Shown piece after piece: positions 6,090 through 13,035 of a stretch of DNA of 13,035 bases. The stretch's first letter is position 1, and every line of letters begins with the position of its first letter. A program made the translations under genes and the position numbers. The notes under the pieces were generated by a model. It ran no database searches. It worked only from the letters and a program-made list of their open reading frames with translations, and was not told the origin of the DNA. The DNA is from JAICLV01 sp036380925. GTDB lineage: Bacteria > Actinomycetota > Actinomycetes > Acidothermales > Acidothermaceae. Location of the stretch: positions 1 through 13,035 of the forward strand of contig DASVDW010000063.1 in assembly GCA_036380925.1 (NCBI GenBank), in the 5' to 3' direction.

Positions 6090-8399
6090 TCAGGCGACGG
6101 TCGCGGACGGCGCCGGCAGCGGCCCATGGGCGTCGCGGTTGCCGCGGGCGCGAGCGGCAGGTCGGGTTGGCCGTTGAGCCGCCGCGAAAAAACCGGGCAC
6201 CGCCTCGGCTTTCAGCGGCCGGGCGAAGTGGTATCCCTGGCCGAGGTCGCAGCACAGCGTGCGCAAGATTTCGTGCTGCCGGCGCGTCTCGATCCCTTCG
6301 GCCACGGTCTGCATGTTGAGGGTGCGCGCCAACTCGGCGACCGTGCGGACGATCGCCGACCCTTCGACCGATGTCTCGATGGCGTCGATGAACACCTTGT
6401 CGATCTTCAGCTCGTCGGCTGGCAGCCGTTGCAGGTAGGCGAGCGACGAGAACCCGGTGCCGAAGTCGTCGATGGCAAGTCGGACGCCGAGGGCCTTGAG
6501 CGGACGGATGCGGTCGATGGCGCGCTCAGGATCTCTCATCAGCACCGACTCGGTGATCTCCAGCGTCAACGCGGACGCCGGGAGCCGGGTCTCTGCGAGC
6601 ACCGTCGCGACCAGATCGGCGAACGCCGGATCGTCGAGTTGACGCGCCGAGACGTTGATGCTGACGCGCAGGTCCGGTGTCGACGTCGCCCGCCACGCGG
6701 CGGCAGCGGTGCAGCCGTTGCGCAGCACCCACTCACCTATCTCGGTGATGACGCCGTTGCGTTCGGCGAGCGGGATGAACACGTTCGGTTGGATCAATCC
6801 CCGGGTGGCGTGCTCCCAGCGCACCAAGGCCTCGACGCCGACGGCGGCGCCGTTGAGCAGATCGATGATTGGCTGGAACTCAAGCCGCAGCTCGCCCCTG
6901 CTTGCCGCGTGGTAAAGATCGGGTCCGAGCTCAAGTCCGTCGATCGCCTCGGTGTGCATGGTCGGTTCGTAGACGAGCGCGTCCCCGCCGCCGGTTCGCT
7001 TGGCCCGGTACATCGCGATGTCCGCGTTGCGCAGCAACTCGTCGGCGGTGCCCGCGCCGTCGCCGCTCCAGGCGATCCCGACGCTGGCGGAGACGAAAAG
7101 CTCGCGGTCCGCGAGGCGCAGCGGCTCCCGAAGCGCGCGGCTGAGCCGGTTCGCGACCGCCCGCCCCGCGCTGTCGCCGACGGTGTGCTCAAGCAGGATC
7201 GCGAACTCGTCGCCACCGAGCCGTGCCGCGGTGTCCTCACCCCGGACGCTTTCGCGGATACGGCGGGAGAACCACGCGAGCAGCTCATCGCCCGCGGCGT
7301 GACCCAGGCTGTCGTTGACGTCCTTGAATCGGTCGAGGTCGATGAACAGCACCGTCACCTGCGTGCCCTGGCGGGCCGCGACCTGTAGCGAATGATTAAG
7401 GCGGTCCATGAAGAGCGCGCGGTTCGGCAGGCCGGTCAACGGGTCTTGGTACGCGTCGCGCATCGCCTCCACCGTCCGCGCGTCCGTGAGGGCGACGCTT
7501 GCCTGCTCGGCGAACGCGGTCAGTGTGGCGCGCCAATCATCCACGTTGGCGTCGTCCGAACTGGCGACGGTCACCAAACTGCCGGCCGCCTGACCTTCGA
7601 TGTGCACAGGGGCGGCCAACGCCGTGTAACGCGTGGCGGAACCGTCATCGTCGGTGCGCGTCACGAGCTGGTCGTTCGCAACGGCCTGCGCCGCGGTTGC
7701 GATGACCAGCGCGGTGTAGTCGGCGCCGTCCCACGCGGGGGTCGACGCCGAGACGACCCGGTGCTGACCGTCGACGGGCGACGCGATCACGAGCGCGAGA
7801 AAGGCCCCGTCAAGCAGCTGCGAGGCGCCTGCCGTCACGGCGTCCAAGACCGTCTGCGACGGCGCGCGGTGGGAGATCGCCCGCTGGATCGTGAGCATCG
7901 ACTCGAGCAGCCGCTGACGGCTGCCGAGCGTGTCGAGCAGTCGCAGCCGTTCGGCCGCCTCGAGCTCGCGCTCTGTTCGCAACGTCCGCTCGATCTGAAG
8001 CGCGCGCAAACTCCGCAACGCCAGTCCCAGCACCCGCGCCATACCTTGCAGGAGCTGGCGTTCCTCTCCGCTGAACTCGTTGTCGATCCGGCTGATCACC
8101 AGATACTCGCGGGCGTCGTCGTCGAGCCAGGCGGCGACCGAGTGAAGCAGACCCAATGGCGGGACGTCGATCACGGCTGCGCCGTGAATCGCGGGACTGA
8201 TCGCCTCGACCGCGGGCGCGGCCCGGCCGAGCCCCACACACGCGACGACCTGGTCGTCGCGGATCATCACCCCGAGTTCAGCGCCCAACCCTTCGACGGC
8301 CCGCTCGACGGCGCCGCGGATCGCGACCCATTCGTCGTCTTGCGAAGTGACAGCCTCGAAGTACTCGGTCAGCTGGTGGATGGACCAGTGATAGTCCAC
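6090..8399 (-). CDS. GAF-GAF-GGDEF-EAL cyclic-di-GMP enzyme
   Basis: This is a 769-aa cytosolic protein without membrane helices. Residues about 20-130 and 165-310 look like two GAF-type sensory domains joined by a helical linker (about 130-168). The GGDEF domain (about 318-480) keeps GGDEF (395-399) and the product-inhibition I-site R386-x-x-D389 five residues before it, so cyclase activity is plausible. The EAL domain (about 493-735) keeps EAL (523-525), N582, E614, DDFGTG (D644/D645), K665, E701 and QGY (721-723), the usual phosphodiesterase metal and catalytic set. Both halves therefore look intact; which direction dominates cannot be told. The tail (740-769) is low complexity. The start is GTG at 8399, with GAGGGGGG overlapping the FIST stop upstream. 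The 10-nt gap to the FIST gene indicates co-transcription. Confidence 0.95.
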   Translation of the reverse strand: MDYHWSIHQLTEYFEAVTSQDDEWVAIRGAVERAVEGLGAELGVMIRDDQVVACVGLGRAAPAVEAISPAIHGAAVIDVPPLGLLHSVAAWLDDDAREYLVISRIDNEFSGEERQLLQGMARVLGLALRSLRALQIERTLRTERELEAAERLRLLDTLGSRQRLLESMLTIQRAISHRAPSQTVLDAVTAGASQLLDGAFLALVIASPVDGQHRVVSASTPAWDGADYTALVIATAAQAVANDQLVTRTDDDGSATRYTALAAPVHIEGQAAGSLVTVASSDDANVDDWRATLTAFAEQASVALTDARTVEAMRDAYQDPLTGLPNRALFMDRLNHSLQVAARQGTQVTVLFIDLDRFKDVNDSLGHAAGDELLAWFSRRIRESVRGEDTAARLGGDEFAILLEHTVGDSAGRAVANRLSRALREPLRLADRELFVSASVGIAWSGDGAGTADELLRNADIAMYRAKRTGGGDALVYEPTMHTEAIDGLELGPDLYHAASRGELRLEFQPIIDLLNGAAVGVEALVRWEHATRGLIQPNVFIPLAERNGVITEIGEWVLRNGCTAAAAWRATSTPDLRVSINVSARQLDDPAFADLVATVLAETRLPASALTLEITESVLMRDPERAIDRIRPLKALGVRLAIDDFGTGFSSLAYLQRLPADELKIDKVFIDAIETSVEGSAIVRTVAELARTLNMQTVAEGIETRRQHEILRTLCCDLGQGYHFARPLKAEAVPGFFAAAQRPTRPAARARGNRDAHGPLPAPSATVA

Positions 8400-8409
8400 C
8401 GATCCCCCC

Positions 8410-9648
8410 TCACGCGAATGCCACCAACACCAACGTGAGGTGGTGCATACCTTGAGCGCCGCGCCAGCGAGCGATCTCGCCCATCGTGTAAAACCCCGCG
8501 AACGGCACGTCGCCGGCCTTGTCGACGAGCCTGCTCACCTCGTCGGCGACGCCGTCGGCGCCAAGAAAGAGGTAGCGCGCGCCGCAGTCGAACGCGAACA
8601 AGCCGAGGGGTGGGACGCCGTCGAGCGGCGCCACCGCGTCGGCGTAGGCGTCATCGACGCTGCGCAGCAGGCCGTCGCGGTCGGATTCCATCATCCACAG
8701 CAGCGCTCCCTGCGGAACGTCGGCGACGCACTGCAGCGATCCCGACTCGACGTTGCCCGCGTGGATGACCCGGATGTCTTCGCCGCTGCGCCGCGACAAG
8801 CCCAGTGGACGTTTCAGCGCGAGCTCCATGAACTTCTGCTCGTCCGCGGCCACCGAGCGGTCGACGCCGATTCGCCCGGCGAACACGTCGAGCGCGGGCT
8901 CGCCGTCCAGCTCGTCCACCCGCCCGCCGGCGCTCTTGGTCGCGACCATCGGCTCGCCGGTCTTCTGCCAGCCGTGCGCGACCCCGACACCGATGGGAGC
9001 GTCGGAGCCGATCGCGGCGGCGACCATGGCGTCGCGCAGCACCCGAACACCGTCGCCGTCGCCGTAGAACTGGAAGGTGCTCTCCCAGTGGAAGTCGTCA
9101 GCGGCGCAGCCGCCGGCGAGCGGCACGGTCGCGCCGGCCACGCTGTAGGCACCGCGCACCAGCTCGTGTTGCTCGCCGGCGAGGCCGTCGGCGAGCAAGA
9201 GCAGCAGCTTGTGCTCACTCGTGAGCGTCTCCACCGTTTCGGCGACGCGTTCGCCAGCGGCGCGCTGCCCGTCCGACACGTTCGTGGCGACGCTGGTCTT
9301 CACCTCGAAACCCTCGCCACCGAGAGCCGACACCACGACGCACGGCTCCACCGGACCTCCCGAGGCGAGATGCGCGATGCCGCTGCAGCCGATCAACGGA
9401 ACTCCGGCGGCCTCCGCCGAAACGCCGTCAAGCATCGCGTCGAAGTCGAACTCGGCCGGGCAGAAGACCGTCACCAGCGAGGCGGACCGCCCCGCCAGGG
9501 CCTCGCGGGTGGCTTGTGCGCCCGCGGTCCGCGGGTCCGGGTGCGCGCTGCGACCGACGCCGAACCAGCGCCGCTGGGTCGCGGCCGCGCCACGAGTTTT
9601 CGAAGCTTCCTCGCGAGTGATCCCGAGCACGCCACTCGACACTGACAT
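8410..9648 (-). CDS. FIST N/C sensory-domain protein
   Basis: This is a 412-aa soluble protein. The N-terminal FIST domain begins with GVGRSAHPDPRTAG (about residue 30) and includes the LIGCSGIAHL and LAGGCAADDF segments. The C-terminal FIST_C domain has the usual FAFDCGARYLFLG and GFYTMGEIA motifs (about 350-395) and ends TLVLVAFA. FIST domains are regarded as ligand-binding sensors (amino acids proposed) feeding two-component, chemotaxis or c-di-GMP outputs. Here the output is presumably the GGDEF-EAL protein encoded 10 nt downstream. I chose the ATG at 9648, with AAGG 8 nt upstream. An in-frame ATG at 9696 would add 16 residues, but it is preceded directly by a stable hairpin and no ribosome site. 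IclR lies upstream after a gap of about 124 nt. Confidence 0.9.
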   Translation of the reverse strand: MSVSSGVLGITREEASKTRGAAATQRRWFGVGRSAHPDPRTAGAQATREALAGRSASLVTVFCPAEFDFDAMLDGVSAEAAGVPLIGCSGIAHLASGGPVEPCVVVSALGGEGFEVKTSVATNVSDGQRAAGERVAETVETLTSEHKLLLLLADGLAGEQHELVRGAYSVAGATVPLAGGCAADDFHWESTFQFYGDGDGVRVLRDAMVAAAIGSDAPIGVGVAHGWQKTGEPMVATKSAGGRVDELDGEPALDVFAGRIGVDRSVAADEQKFMELALKRPLGLSRRSGEDIRVIHAGNVESGSLQCVADVPQGALLWMMESDRDGLLRSVDDAYADAVAPLDGVPPLGLFAFDCGARYLFLGADGVADEVSRLVDKAGDVPFAGFYTMGEIARWRGAQGMHHLTLVLVAFA

Positions 9649-9698
9649 CGACCAAGCCTTCCGCAACGCGCCCAGACGGGCCCCAATGAGCCCCATAT

Positions 9699-9714
9699 CG
9701 GCGCGGACGCGCCG
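9699..9714. promoter_or_regulatory. Small hairpin in the FIST gene leader
   Basis: CGGCGC (9699-9704) and GCGCCG (9709-9714) form a 6-bp stem with a GGAC loop, 3 nt upstream of the alternative ATG at 9696. It could be a weak terminator of the IclR-containing transcript or a leader structure. It argues against use of the upstream ATG. Confidence 0.35.
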
Positions 9715-9772
9715 GAGGTGAGAACTACCCCTTGGCGGACGCTCGATTTTCCCCGCGCGTGGACGACGTCCG

Positions 9773-10522
9773 CTATCGCTCCAGCACCATGCCCGCGGCG
9801 CGCAGCACCCGCGAGATGCCGCGCCCCGCGGCCACCACAGCGGGTGCGATCGCGGTCGGTGGCACCTTCGCCGTCACCACGAGGGAAACCGCCGCGACGA
9901 CGGCGTCTTCGGCGTCGCGAATGGGCGCCGCGACAGACAGCGCGTCCATCGTCACCTGCCGATCGCTGATCGCGAACCCTTGCTGTCGCACGTCGGCGAG
10001 TTTGCGACGCAGCAGCGCCGGATCTTGGATCGTCTTCGGCGTGAAGCCGGCCAACGGCGCGTTCATGACCTCTTCCTGCAGCGCGTCGTCGGCAAAGGCG
10101 AGCAGCACCAGGCCCACGCCCGTGGCGTGCAACGGGAACCGCAGCCCGACCTGCGTGAGGACGCCGACCGCGCGTCGTCCGGCAATGTGCTCTATGTAGA
10201 CGACGTCGTGGCCGTCGCGAACGGCGAGCTGCACGTTCTCATGGGTGGCCTCGTACAGGTCTTCGAGAAACGGCATCGCCGCCTCCCGTAGCCCGACGCC
10301 GCGCGGAGCGTGCGCGGCAATTTCCCACAGCCGCAAGCCAATTCGGTACCGGCCGTCGGGATCGCATTCCAGCACGCCGACCCGGCGCAACTCGTGCGCG
10401 AACCGGTGGACCGTCGTCAGCGGCAGGCCGCTCCGCCGACTCATCTCGGTCAGGGTCAGCCCCTTCGCGGCGGACGTGAACGCGTCGAGCAGCTGGAAGA
10501 CCCGCGCGGTCGAGGAGCGCAT
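9773..10522 (-). CDS. IclR-family transcriptional regulator
   Basis: This is a 249-aa protein, the usual IclR length. The N-terminal winged helix-turn-helix (about residues 5-62) shows LTLTEMSRRSGLPLTTVHRF as the HTH, then the wing ECDPDGRYRIG. The C-terminal GAF-like effector domain (about 75-245) contains VQLAVRDGHDVVYIEHIAG, RFPLHATGVG and MDALSVAAPIRD, all family hallmarks. IclR proteins sense small organic acids and commonly control aromatic or short-chain acid catabolism. The ATG at 10522 lies one nt after the reductase stop, so it is co-transcribed with the Rieske operon and translationally coupled. That makes it the likely regulator of that operon, possibly through the palindrome at 12820-12837. 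Confidence 0.95.
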   Translation of the reverse strand: MRSSTARVFQLLDAFTSAAKGLTLTEMSRRSGLPLTTVHRFAHELRRVGVLECDPDGRYRIGLRLWEIAAHAPRGVGLREAAMPFLEDLYEATHENVQLAVRDGHDVVYIEHIAGRRAVGVLTQVGLRFPLHATGVGLVLLAFADDALQEEVMNAPLAGFTPKTIQDPALLRRKLADVRQQGFAISDRQVTMDALSVAAPIRDAEDAVVAAVSLVVTAKVPPTAIAPAVVAAGRGISRVLRAAGMVLER

Positions 10523-10523
10523 G

Positions 10524-11471
10524 TCACAAGTCGAGCACGAGCCGGGCGCCGCGCGCCCGCGAAACGCAAATCATCATGACGTCGCCGGCCGCGCGCTCGG
10601 CTTCGGTGAGCACGCTGTCTCGATGATCCGGCGTGCCCTCGAGCACCTCGGTTTCGCAAGTTCCGCAAGTGCCTTCCTGGCAGGAGGAGAGCGCGAAAAC
10701 ACCAGCCGCCTCGACGGCGTGCAGGATCGACGTCCCTGGCGGCACCGTCACCGTCTTGCGCGAGCGGGCCAGCTCGACCTCGAACGGCTGGTCGTCAGCG
10801 CTTTGCGCCGCGCCGGCCGGCGCGAACCGCTCGACGTGCAGCGTGCCGGCCGGCCACTCGCGGGCGCGCTCTTCGACCGCCTCGAGCAGCGGCGCCGGGC
10901 CGCAGCAATACACGAGGGCGTCGTCGATTCGGTTGGCCGCTATGTCGTCGAGCGGGAGGAGGCCGCGCCCGTCTTGCGGCCACAGCCGAACGCGATCGCC
11001 GTAGGTGGCGAGCTCGTCGAGAAACGCCATGGACGACGAACGGCGGCCGCCATACCAAAGCTGCCACCGCGCGCCTGTCTGCGTCGCGGCCCGAAGCATC
11101 GGCAGTATTGGCGTGATGCCGATGCCGCCGGCGATGAACAGGTAATTCGCCGCCGGCGCAAGGGCGAAATGGTTGCGCGGCCCGCGCACGGTGAGCCGGG
11201 TTCCGTCGGCCAGCTCGTCGCAGACGTACGCCGAACCGCCGCGGCCGCTTTCCTCGCGCAGCACGCCGAGGCGCCATTCCTCGCGGTTCGCCGGGTCACC
11301 GCACAGCGAGTATTGCCGCACCTTCTTGCTTGGCAGGACGACGTCGATGTGCGCGCCCGGCGACCAATCAGGCAACGGTGATCCGGCGCCGCGGAGCGCA
11401 AGCGACACCGCGTCGTCCGCGATTTTCTCTTTGCGGACGACGACAACGTCGAACTCCGCTTCGGTGGGCAT
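10524..11471 (-). CDS. VanB-like oxygenase reductase (FMN, NAD, [2Fe-2S])
   Basis: This is a 315-aa single-chain electron donor of the class IA oxygenase-reductase type (vanillate demethylase/phthalate dioxygenase reductase-like). The flavin-binding barrel includes RQYSLCGDP (52-60), the FMN motif. The NAD domain has GGIGITPILPML (115-126) and CGPAPLLEAV (about 190-199). The C-terminal plant-type ferredoxin has C264-x4-C269-x2-C272-x29-C302, a complete [2Fe-2S] ligand set. It should pass electrons from NAD(P)H through FMN and its own cluster to the Rieske cluster of the oxygenase encoded upstream. The ATG at 11471 is 2 nt after the stop of the 77-aa gene. The frame stays open further upstream but runs as a shadow of that gene and the oxygenase. 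Confidence 0.95.
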   Translation of the reverse strand: MPTEAEFDVVVVRKEKIADDAVSLALRGAGSPLPDWSPGAHIDVVLPSKKVRQYSLCGDPANREEWRLGVLREESGRGGSAYVCDELADGTRLTVRGPRNHFALAPAANYLFIAGGIGITPILPMLRAATQTGARWQLWYGGRRSSSMAFLDELATYGDRVRLWPQDGRGLLPLDDIAANRIDDALVYCCGPAPLLEAVEERAREWPAGTLHVERFAPAGAAQSADDQPFEVELARSRKTVTVPPGTSILHAVEAAGVFALSSCQEGTCGTCETEVLEGTPDHRDSVLTEAERAAGDVMMICVSRARGARLVLDL

Positions 11472-11473
11472 CG

Positions 11474-11707
11474 TCAGCCGCCGCGGACGCCCACCAGCGG
11501 CCGCGGGTCGGCACGTGGTGGCGCCTCGCGCTGGTCGTGGCCCACCGGATGGCCGGTGAGCCATTGCCACAACTCGATCGGGTCTTCCGACTCGCGTTCG
11601 GCGCCGCACCTGCATTGCCCGTGCAGCAGGTCGGTGCCGAGCACCCAGTCGACCCGGTAGGTGACGGTCGCGCCTTGCAACTGCGCGCGTGAGATTCGGG
11701 TGGCCAT
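11474..11707 (-). CDS. 77-aa protein with CxC...HxxxH motif, oxygenase operon
   Basis: This is a small soluble protein of unknown family between the Rieske oxygenase (3-nt gap) and the reductase (2-nt gap). That spacing makes it almost certainly a translated operon member. Its core contains GQCRCGAE with C32 and C34, and later LTGHPVGHD with H53 and H57; together these could form a single metal (zinc or iron) site. The region between them (ESEDPIELWQWL) is acidic and aromatic, and the C-terminal 20 residues are Pro/Arg-rich and probably disordered. Possible roles are an oxygenase accessory or scaffold subunit, a metal-loading factor, or a small regulator. None of these can be decided from sequence. 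Confidence 0.75.
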   Translation of the reverse strand: MATRISRAQLQGATVTYRVDWVLGTDLLHGQCRCGAERESEDPIELWQWLTGHPVGHDQREAPPRADPRPLVGVRGG

Positions 11708-11710
11708 CGG

Positions 11711-12778
11711 TCAGGCCGTGGTCGCCGTCGCCGGCGCGCGCGTGTTGTCGCCGGCCGCGATCTGCGCCGCGAGCATCCGTCGGGCGGCGAGTCCGCCGGT
11801 GTCGATGTTGATGCTCAACTCCTGGTAGCCAGGCGGTTCGGTGGCGATGACCGTCTCGAGCAGGTTCAGCGCCGTGACGTCTTGCAGGACGACGGTGCGG
11901 TTGTTCTCGGCGAGGAAGTCCGACACGCTCTCGTCGTCGCGCGCGAAGTCGCGGGCCACCGCCCAGAAGTCGTGTGTGCTCGTCTCGGTCTCCGGGGTGA
12001 TCGCATAGACCACCTCGACGTGGAACGCGTTGCTGTCGTCGCCGCCCGGATCCGGCTGGACACCGACGGGCGCGACCCGGCTGTGCAACAGGTACAAGCA
12101 CGGCGGGCGGTACTCAATGTCCTGCCAGCGGTCGATGCGGCCCTCGATGCCGGTCGACTTCGCGTAGAACGGCGGGCAGGCGACGTTTTCCATGTGTCGG
12201 GAGACGAACACGATGCCGTGCTCTTCGTCGACCTCGGTGGTGATCGGCGTCTCCGCGACCTCCGGGGTGCCGATGTAGCCGCCGTGCAGGTACGTCTCGT
12301 GTGACAGGTCAAGCAGGTTGTCGACGAGCAACCCGTAACGGGCGGCGAGCGGCTCCATGCCACACACCGTCGTCCACTCGTTGGACGCGAGCCACGGCGC
12401 CCGCGGGATGTCTTTCGGATCGGCGGCGGCGTCATCGCCGATCCAGACCCAGATGAAGGAGTCCTGCTCGACGACCGGGTACTTCTTCACCCGCGCCGTG
12501 CGCGGAACTCGGCGCTGGCCCGGCACCTGCACGCAGGTGCCCTCGCTGTCATAGGTGAAGCCGTGGTAGCCGCAGACCAACAGGTCGCCGTCGAGCGCGC
12601 TCGCCGACAGCCGGTACTGCCGGTGCACGCAGCGGTCGGCGAGGGCGACCGGCTCACCGCTCGACGTCCGGTAAAAGACGATCGCCTCGCCGCAGATCTT
12701 GCGGGCGAGCAGGCGACGGCTGACCTCCGCGCCGTACGCGGCGACGTACCACTGATTTCGCGGGAACTCGGTTCTCAA
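11711..12778 (-). CDS. Rieske non-heme iron oxygenase, VanA-like
   Basis: This is a 355-aa terminal oxygenase. The N-terminal Rieske domain holds C50-x-H52 (DRCVHR) and C69-x2-H72 (CGYH) with 16 residues between, binding a [2Fe-2S] cluster. The catalytic domain has DNLLDLSHETYLH: bridging D157 and iron ligands H160 and H165. The third ligand is probably D300 in VLQDVTALN. Length and layout fit the vanillate O-demethylase-type, alpha-only oxygenases, which demethylate or hydroxylate aromatic and related substrates using O2 and reductase-supplied electrons. The substrate cannot be assigned, and the Rieske loop CVHRQYRLS differs from the usual CPHRGAPLS. The start is TTG at 12778, selected by GGAGG 6 nt upstream and the typical N-terminus FPRNQWYVAA. 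It leads the operon with the 77-aa gene, reductase and IclR. Confidence 0.95.
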   Translation of the reverse strand: MRTEFPRNQWYVAAYGAEVSRRLLARKICGEAIVFYRTSSGEPVALADRCVHRQYRLSASALDGDLLVCGYHGFTYDSEGTCVQVPGQRRVPRTARVKKYPVVEQDSFIWVWIGDDAAADPKDIPRAPWLASNEWTTVCGMEPLAARYGLLVDNLLDLSHETYLHGGYIGTPEVAETPITTEVDEEHGIVFVSRHMENVACPPFYAKSTGIEGRIDRWQDIEYRPPCLYLLHSRVAPVGVQPDPGGDDSNAFHVEVVYAITPETETSTHDFWAVARDFARDDESVSDFLAENNRTVVLQDVTALNLLETVIATEPPGYQELSINIDTGGLAARRMLAAQIAAGDNTRAPATATTA

Positions 12779-12784
12779 GGTCGG

Positions 12785-12789
12785 CCTCC
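12785..12789 (-). promoter_or_regulatory. Ribosome binding site for the TTG-started oxygenase
   Basis: GGAGG on the minus strand lies 6 nt ahead of the TTG at 12778-12776. There is no ATG or GTG in a better position, so this supports the TTG start. Confidence 0.75.
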
Positions 12790-12819
12790 GGGTGCGTGGT
12801 GCTGGCTCCTTGGCCGCAT

Positions 12820-12837
12820 TGTGAACAAGTGTTCGCA
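12820..12837. promoter_or_regulatory. Candidate operator palindrome upstream of the oxygenase operon
   Basis: TGTGAACA-AG-TGTTCGCA has 8-bp arms with a single mismatch and a 2-bp centre. It lies 42 nt upstream of the oxygenase TTG start, within a locally AT-richer patch. Position, size and symmetry fit a dimeric regulator site. The IclR protein encoded at the end of the same operon is the obvious candidate (inference). Confidence 0.5.
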
Positions 12838-12852
12838 GGCGGTGAAGCCAAT

Positions 12853-12869
12853 CTTCCGGCCAGCGGAAG
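12853..12869. other. Small hairpin between the partial gene and the oxygenase operon
   Basis: CTTCCG (12853-12858) and CGGAAG (12864-12869) form a 6-bp stem with a 5-nt loop. There is no U-tract. It may be a weak terminator for the upstream minus-strand gene or part of the promoter region. Confidence 0.3.
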
Positions 12870-12959
12870 GGCCAAATGCGGCGACGCCCGGCCGTCTCGC
12901 GCGGCGCTGCGAATCACCCCCGAAGACGACAGTCCGCTCGACCAGTGACCGCGCGGCGG

Positions 12960-13035
12960 TCAGTCGCGATCCCCGGGAACCGGCGCGTCGGGTCGCAGCA
13001 GCGAGGCGGCCCGCAAGCGGGTCCAAAGCTCGCTT
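12960..13035 (-). CDS. Partial C-terminus of an unidentified protein
   Basis: The minus-strand frame from the window edge reads ELWTRLRAASLLRPDAPVPG then DRD and stops at TGA 12962-12960. It has the look of a real C-terminus (amphipathic helix, then a Pro-rich tail) and GC3-rich codons, while the other frames here are Arg-rich. Only about 24 residues are visible, so no function can be given. The stop sits inside a perfect inverted repeat: TGACCGC at 12946-12952 and GCGGTCA at 12956-12962, with a 3-nt loop. The gap to the oxygenase start is about 180 nt and contains the candidate operator, so it is probably a separate transcription unit. Confidence 0.45.
   Translation of the reverse strand, partial: SELWTRLRAASLLRPDAPVPGDRD

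Noticed and set aside
5928..7388. 486-aa plus-strand ORF, and similar long plus-strand ORFs at 7392-8438 and 8440-9645
   Set aside because: They are mirror frames of the GGDEF-EAL and FIST genes, created by GC-rich third positions. They are rich in Arg/Gly/Asp and have no domain motif.
12967..12978. Short match (CGATCCCCGGG) to the tRNA-Lys T-arm as a possible attachment site
   Set aside because: It is only 11 bp, falls inside a coding frame, and no integrase gene is present in the window.
12775..13026. 83- and 87-aa minus-strand ORFs upstream of the oxygenase
   Set aside because: They are Arg/Ala-rich, run through the palindrome and ribosome site region, and conflict with the better frame ending at 12960.

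Overview
The window is high-GC DNA with strongly GC-biased third codon positions, frequent GTG/TTG starts and typical actinobacterial families (SPW-repeat membrane protein, DUF4118-GAF-SpoIIE phosphatase, IclR regulator, FIST protein). This points to a free-living, probably soil-type member of the Actinomycetota. I cannot name a genus. I see no complete mobile element, CRISPR array or phage gene.

Left part (1-4852), + strand. The window opens inside a large surface/secreted protein: a glycine run, three putative Ig-like repeats, a Pro/Thr/Ser linker and a DUF11-like domain. A strong hairpin terminator follows. Next is a probable two-gene unit, a 119-aa protein of unknown function and a GNAT acetyltransferase. 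About 600 bases of non-coding or decayed DNA follow (2753-3358), with traces of broken genes on both strands and a perfect 30-bp palindrome. The section ends with a membrane-anchored DUF4118-GAF-PP2C/SpoIIE phosphatase.

Middle (4853-5539). This is a convergence zone. It holds a doubtful 87-aa minus-strand ORF, a clear tRNA-Lys(UUU) gene on +, and about 360 bases without a gene that carry a strong hairpin, a 13-bp inverted repeat and a 15-bp direct repeat.

Right part (5540-13035), all minus strand, read from high to low coordinates. First comes the C-terminal tail of a truncated gene at the window edge. Then a tightly packed oxygenase operon follows: a Rieske non-heme iron oxygenase (TTG start, good ribosome site), a 77-aa protein with CxC and HxxxH motifs, a VanB-like FMN/[2Fe-2S] reductase, and an IclR regulator starting 1 nt after the reductase stop. 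A near-perfect palindrome 42 nt upstream of the oxygenase is a plausible IclR operator. Further along are a FIST sensory-domain protein and, 10 nt later, a GAF-GAF-GGDEF-EAL cyclic-di-GMP enzyme, then an SPW-repeat membrane protein with its own strong ribosome site.

Working picture (inference): an aromatic or other small-molecule oxygenase system with its own regulator lies next to a FIST/c-di-GMP pair that could sense a small ligand. The most interesting items are the 77-aa protein wedged between oxygenase and reductase, the candidate operator, and the FIST plus dual-domain c-di-GMP pair placed directly after the catabolic regulator.
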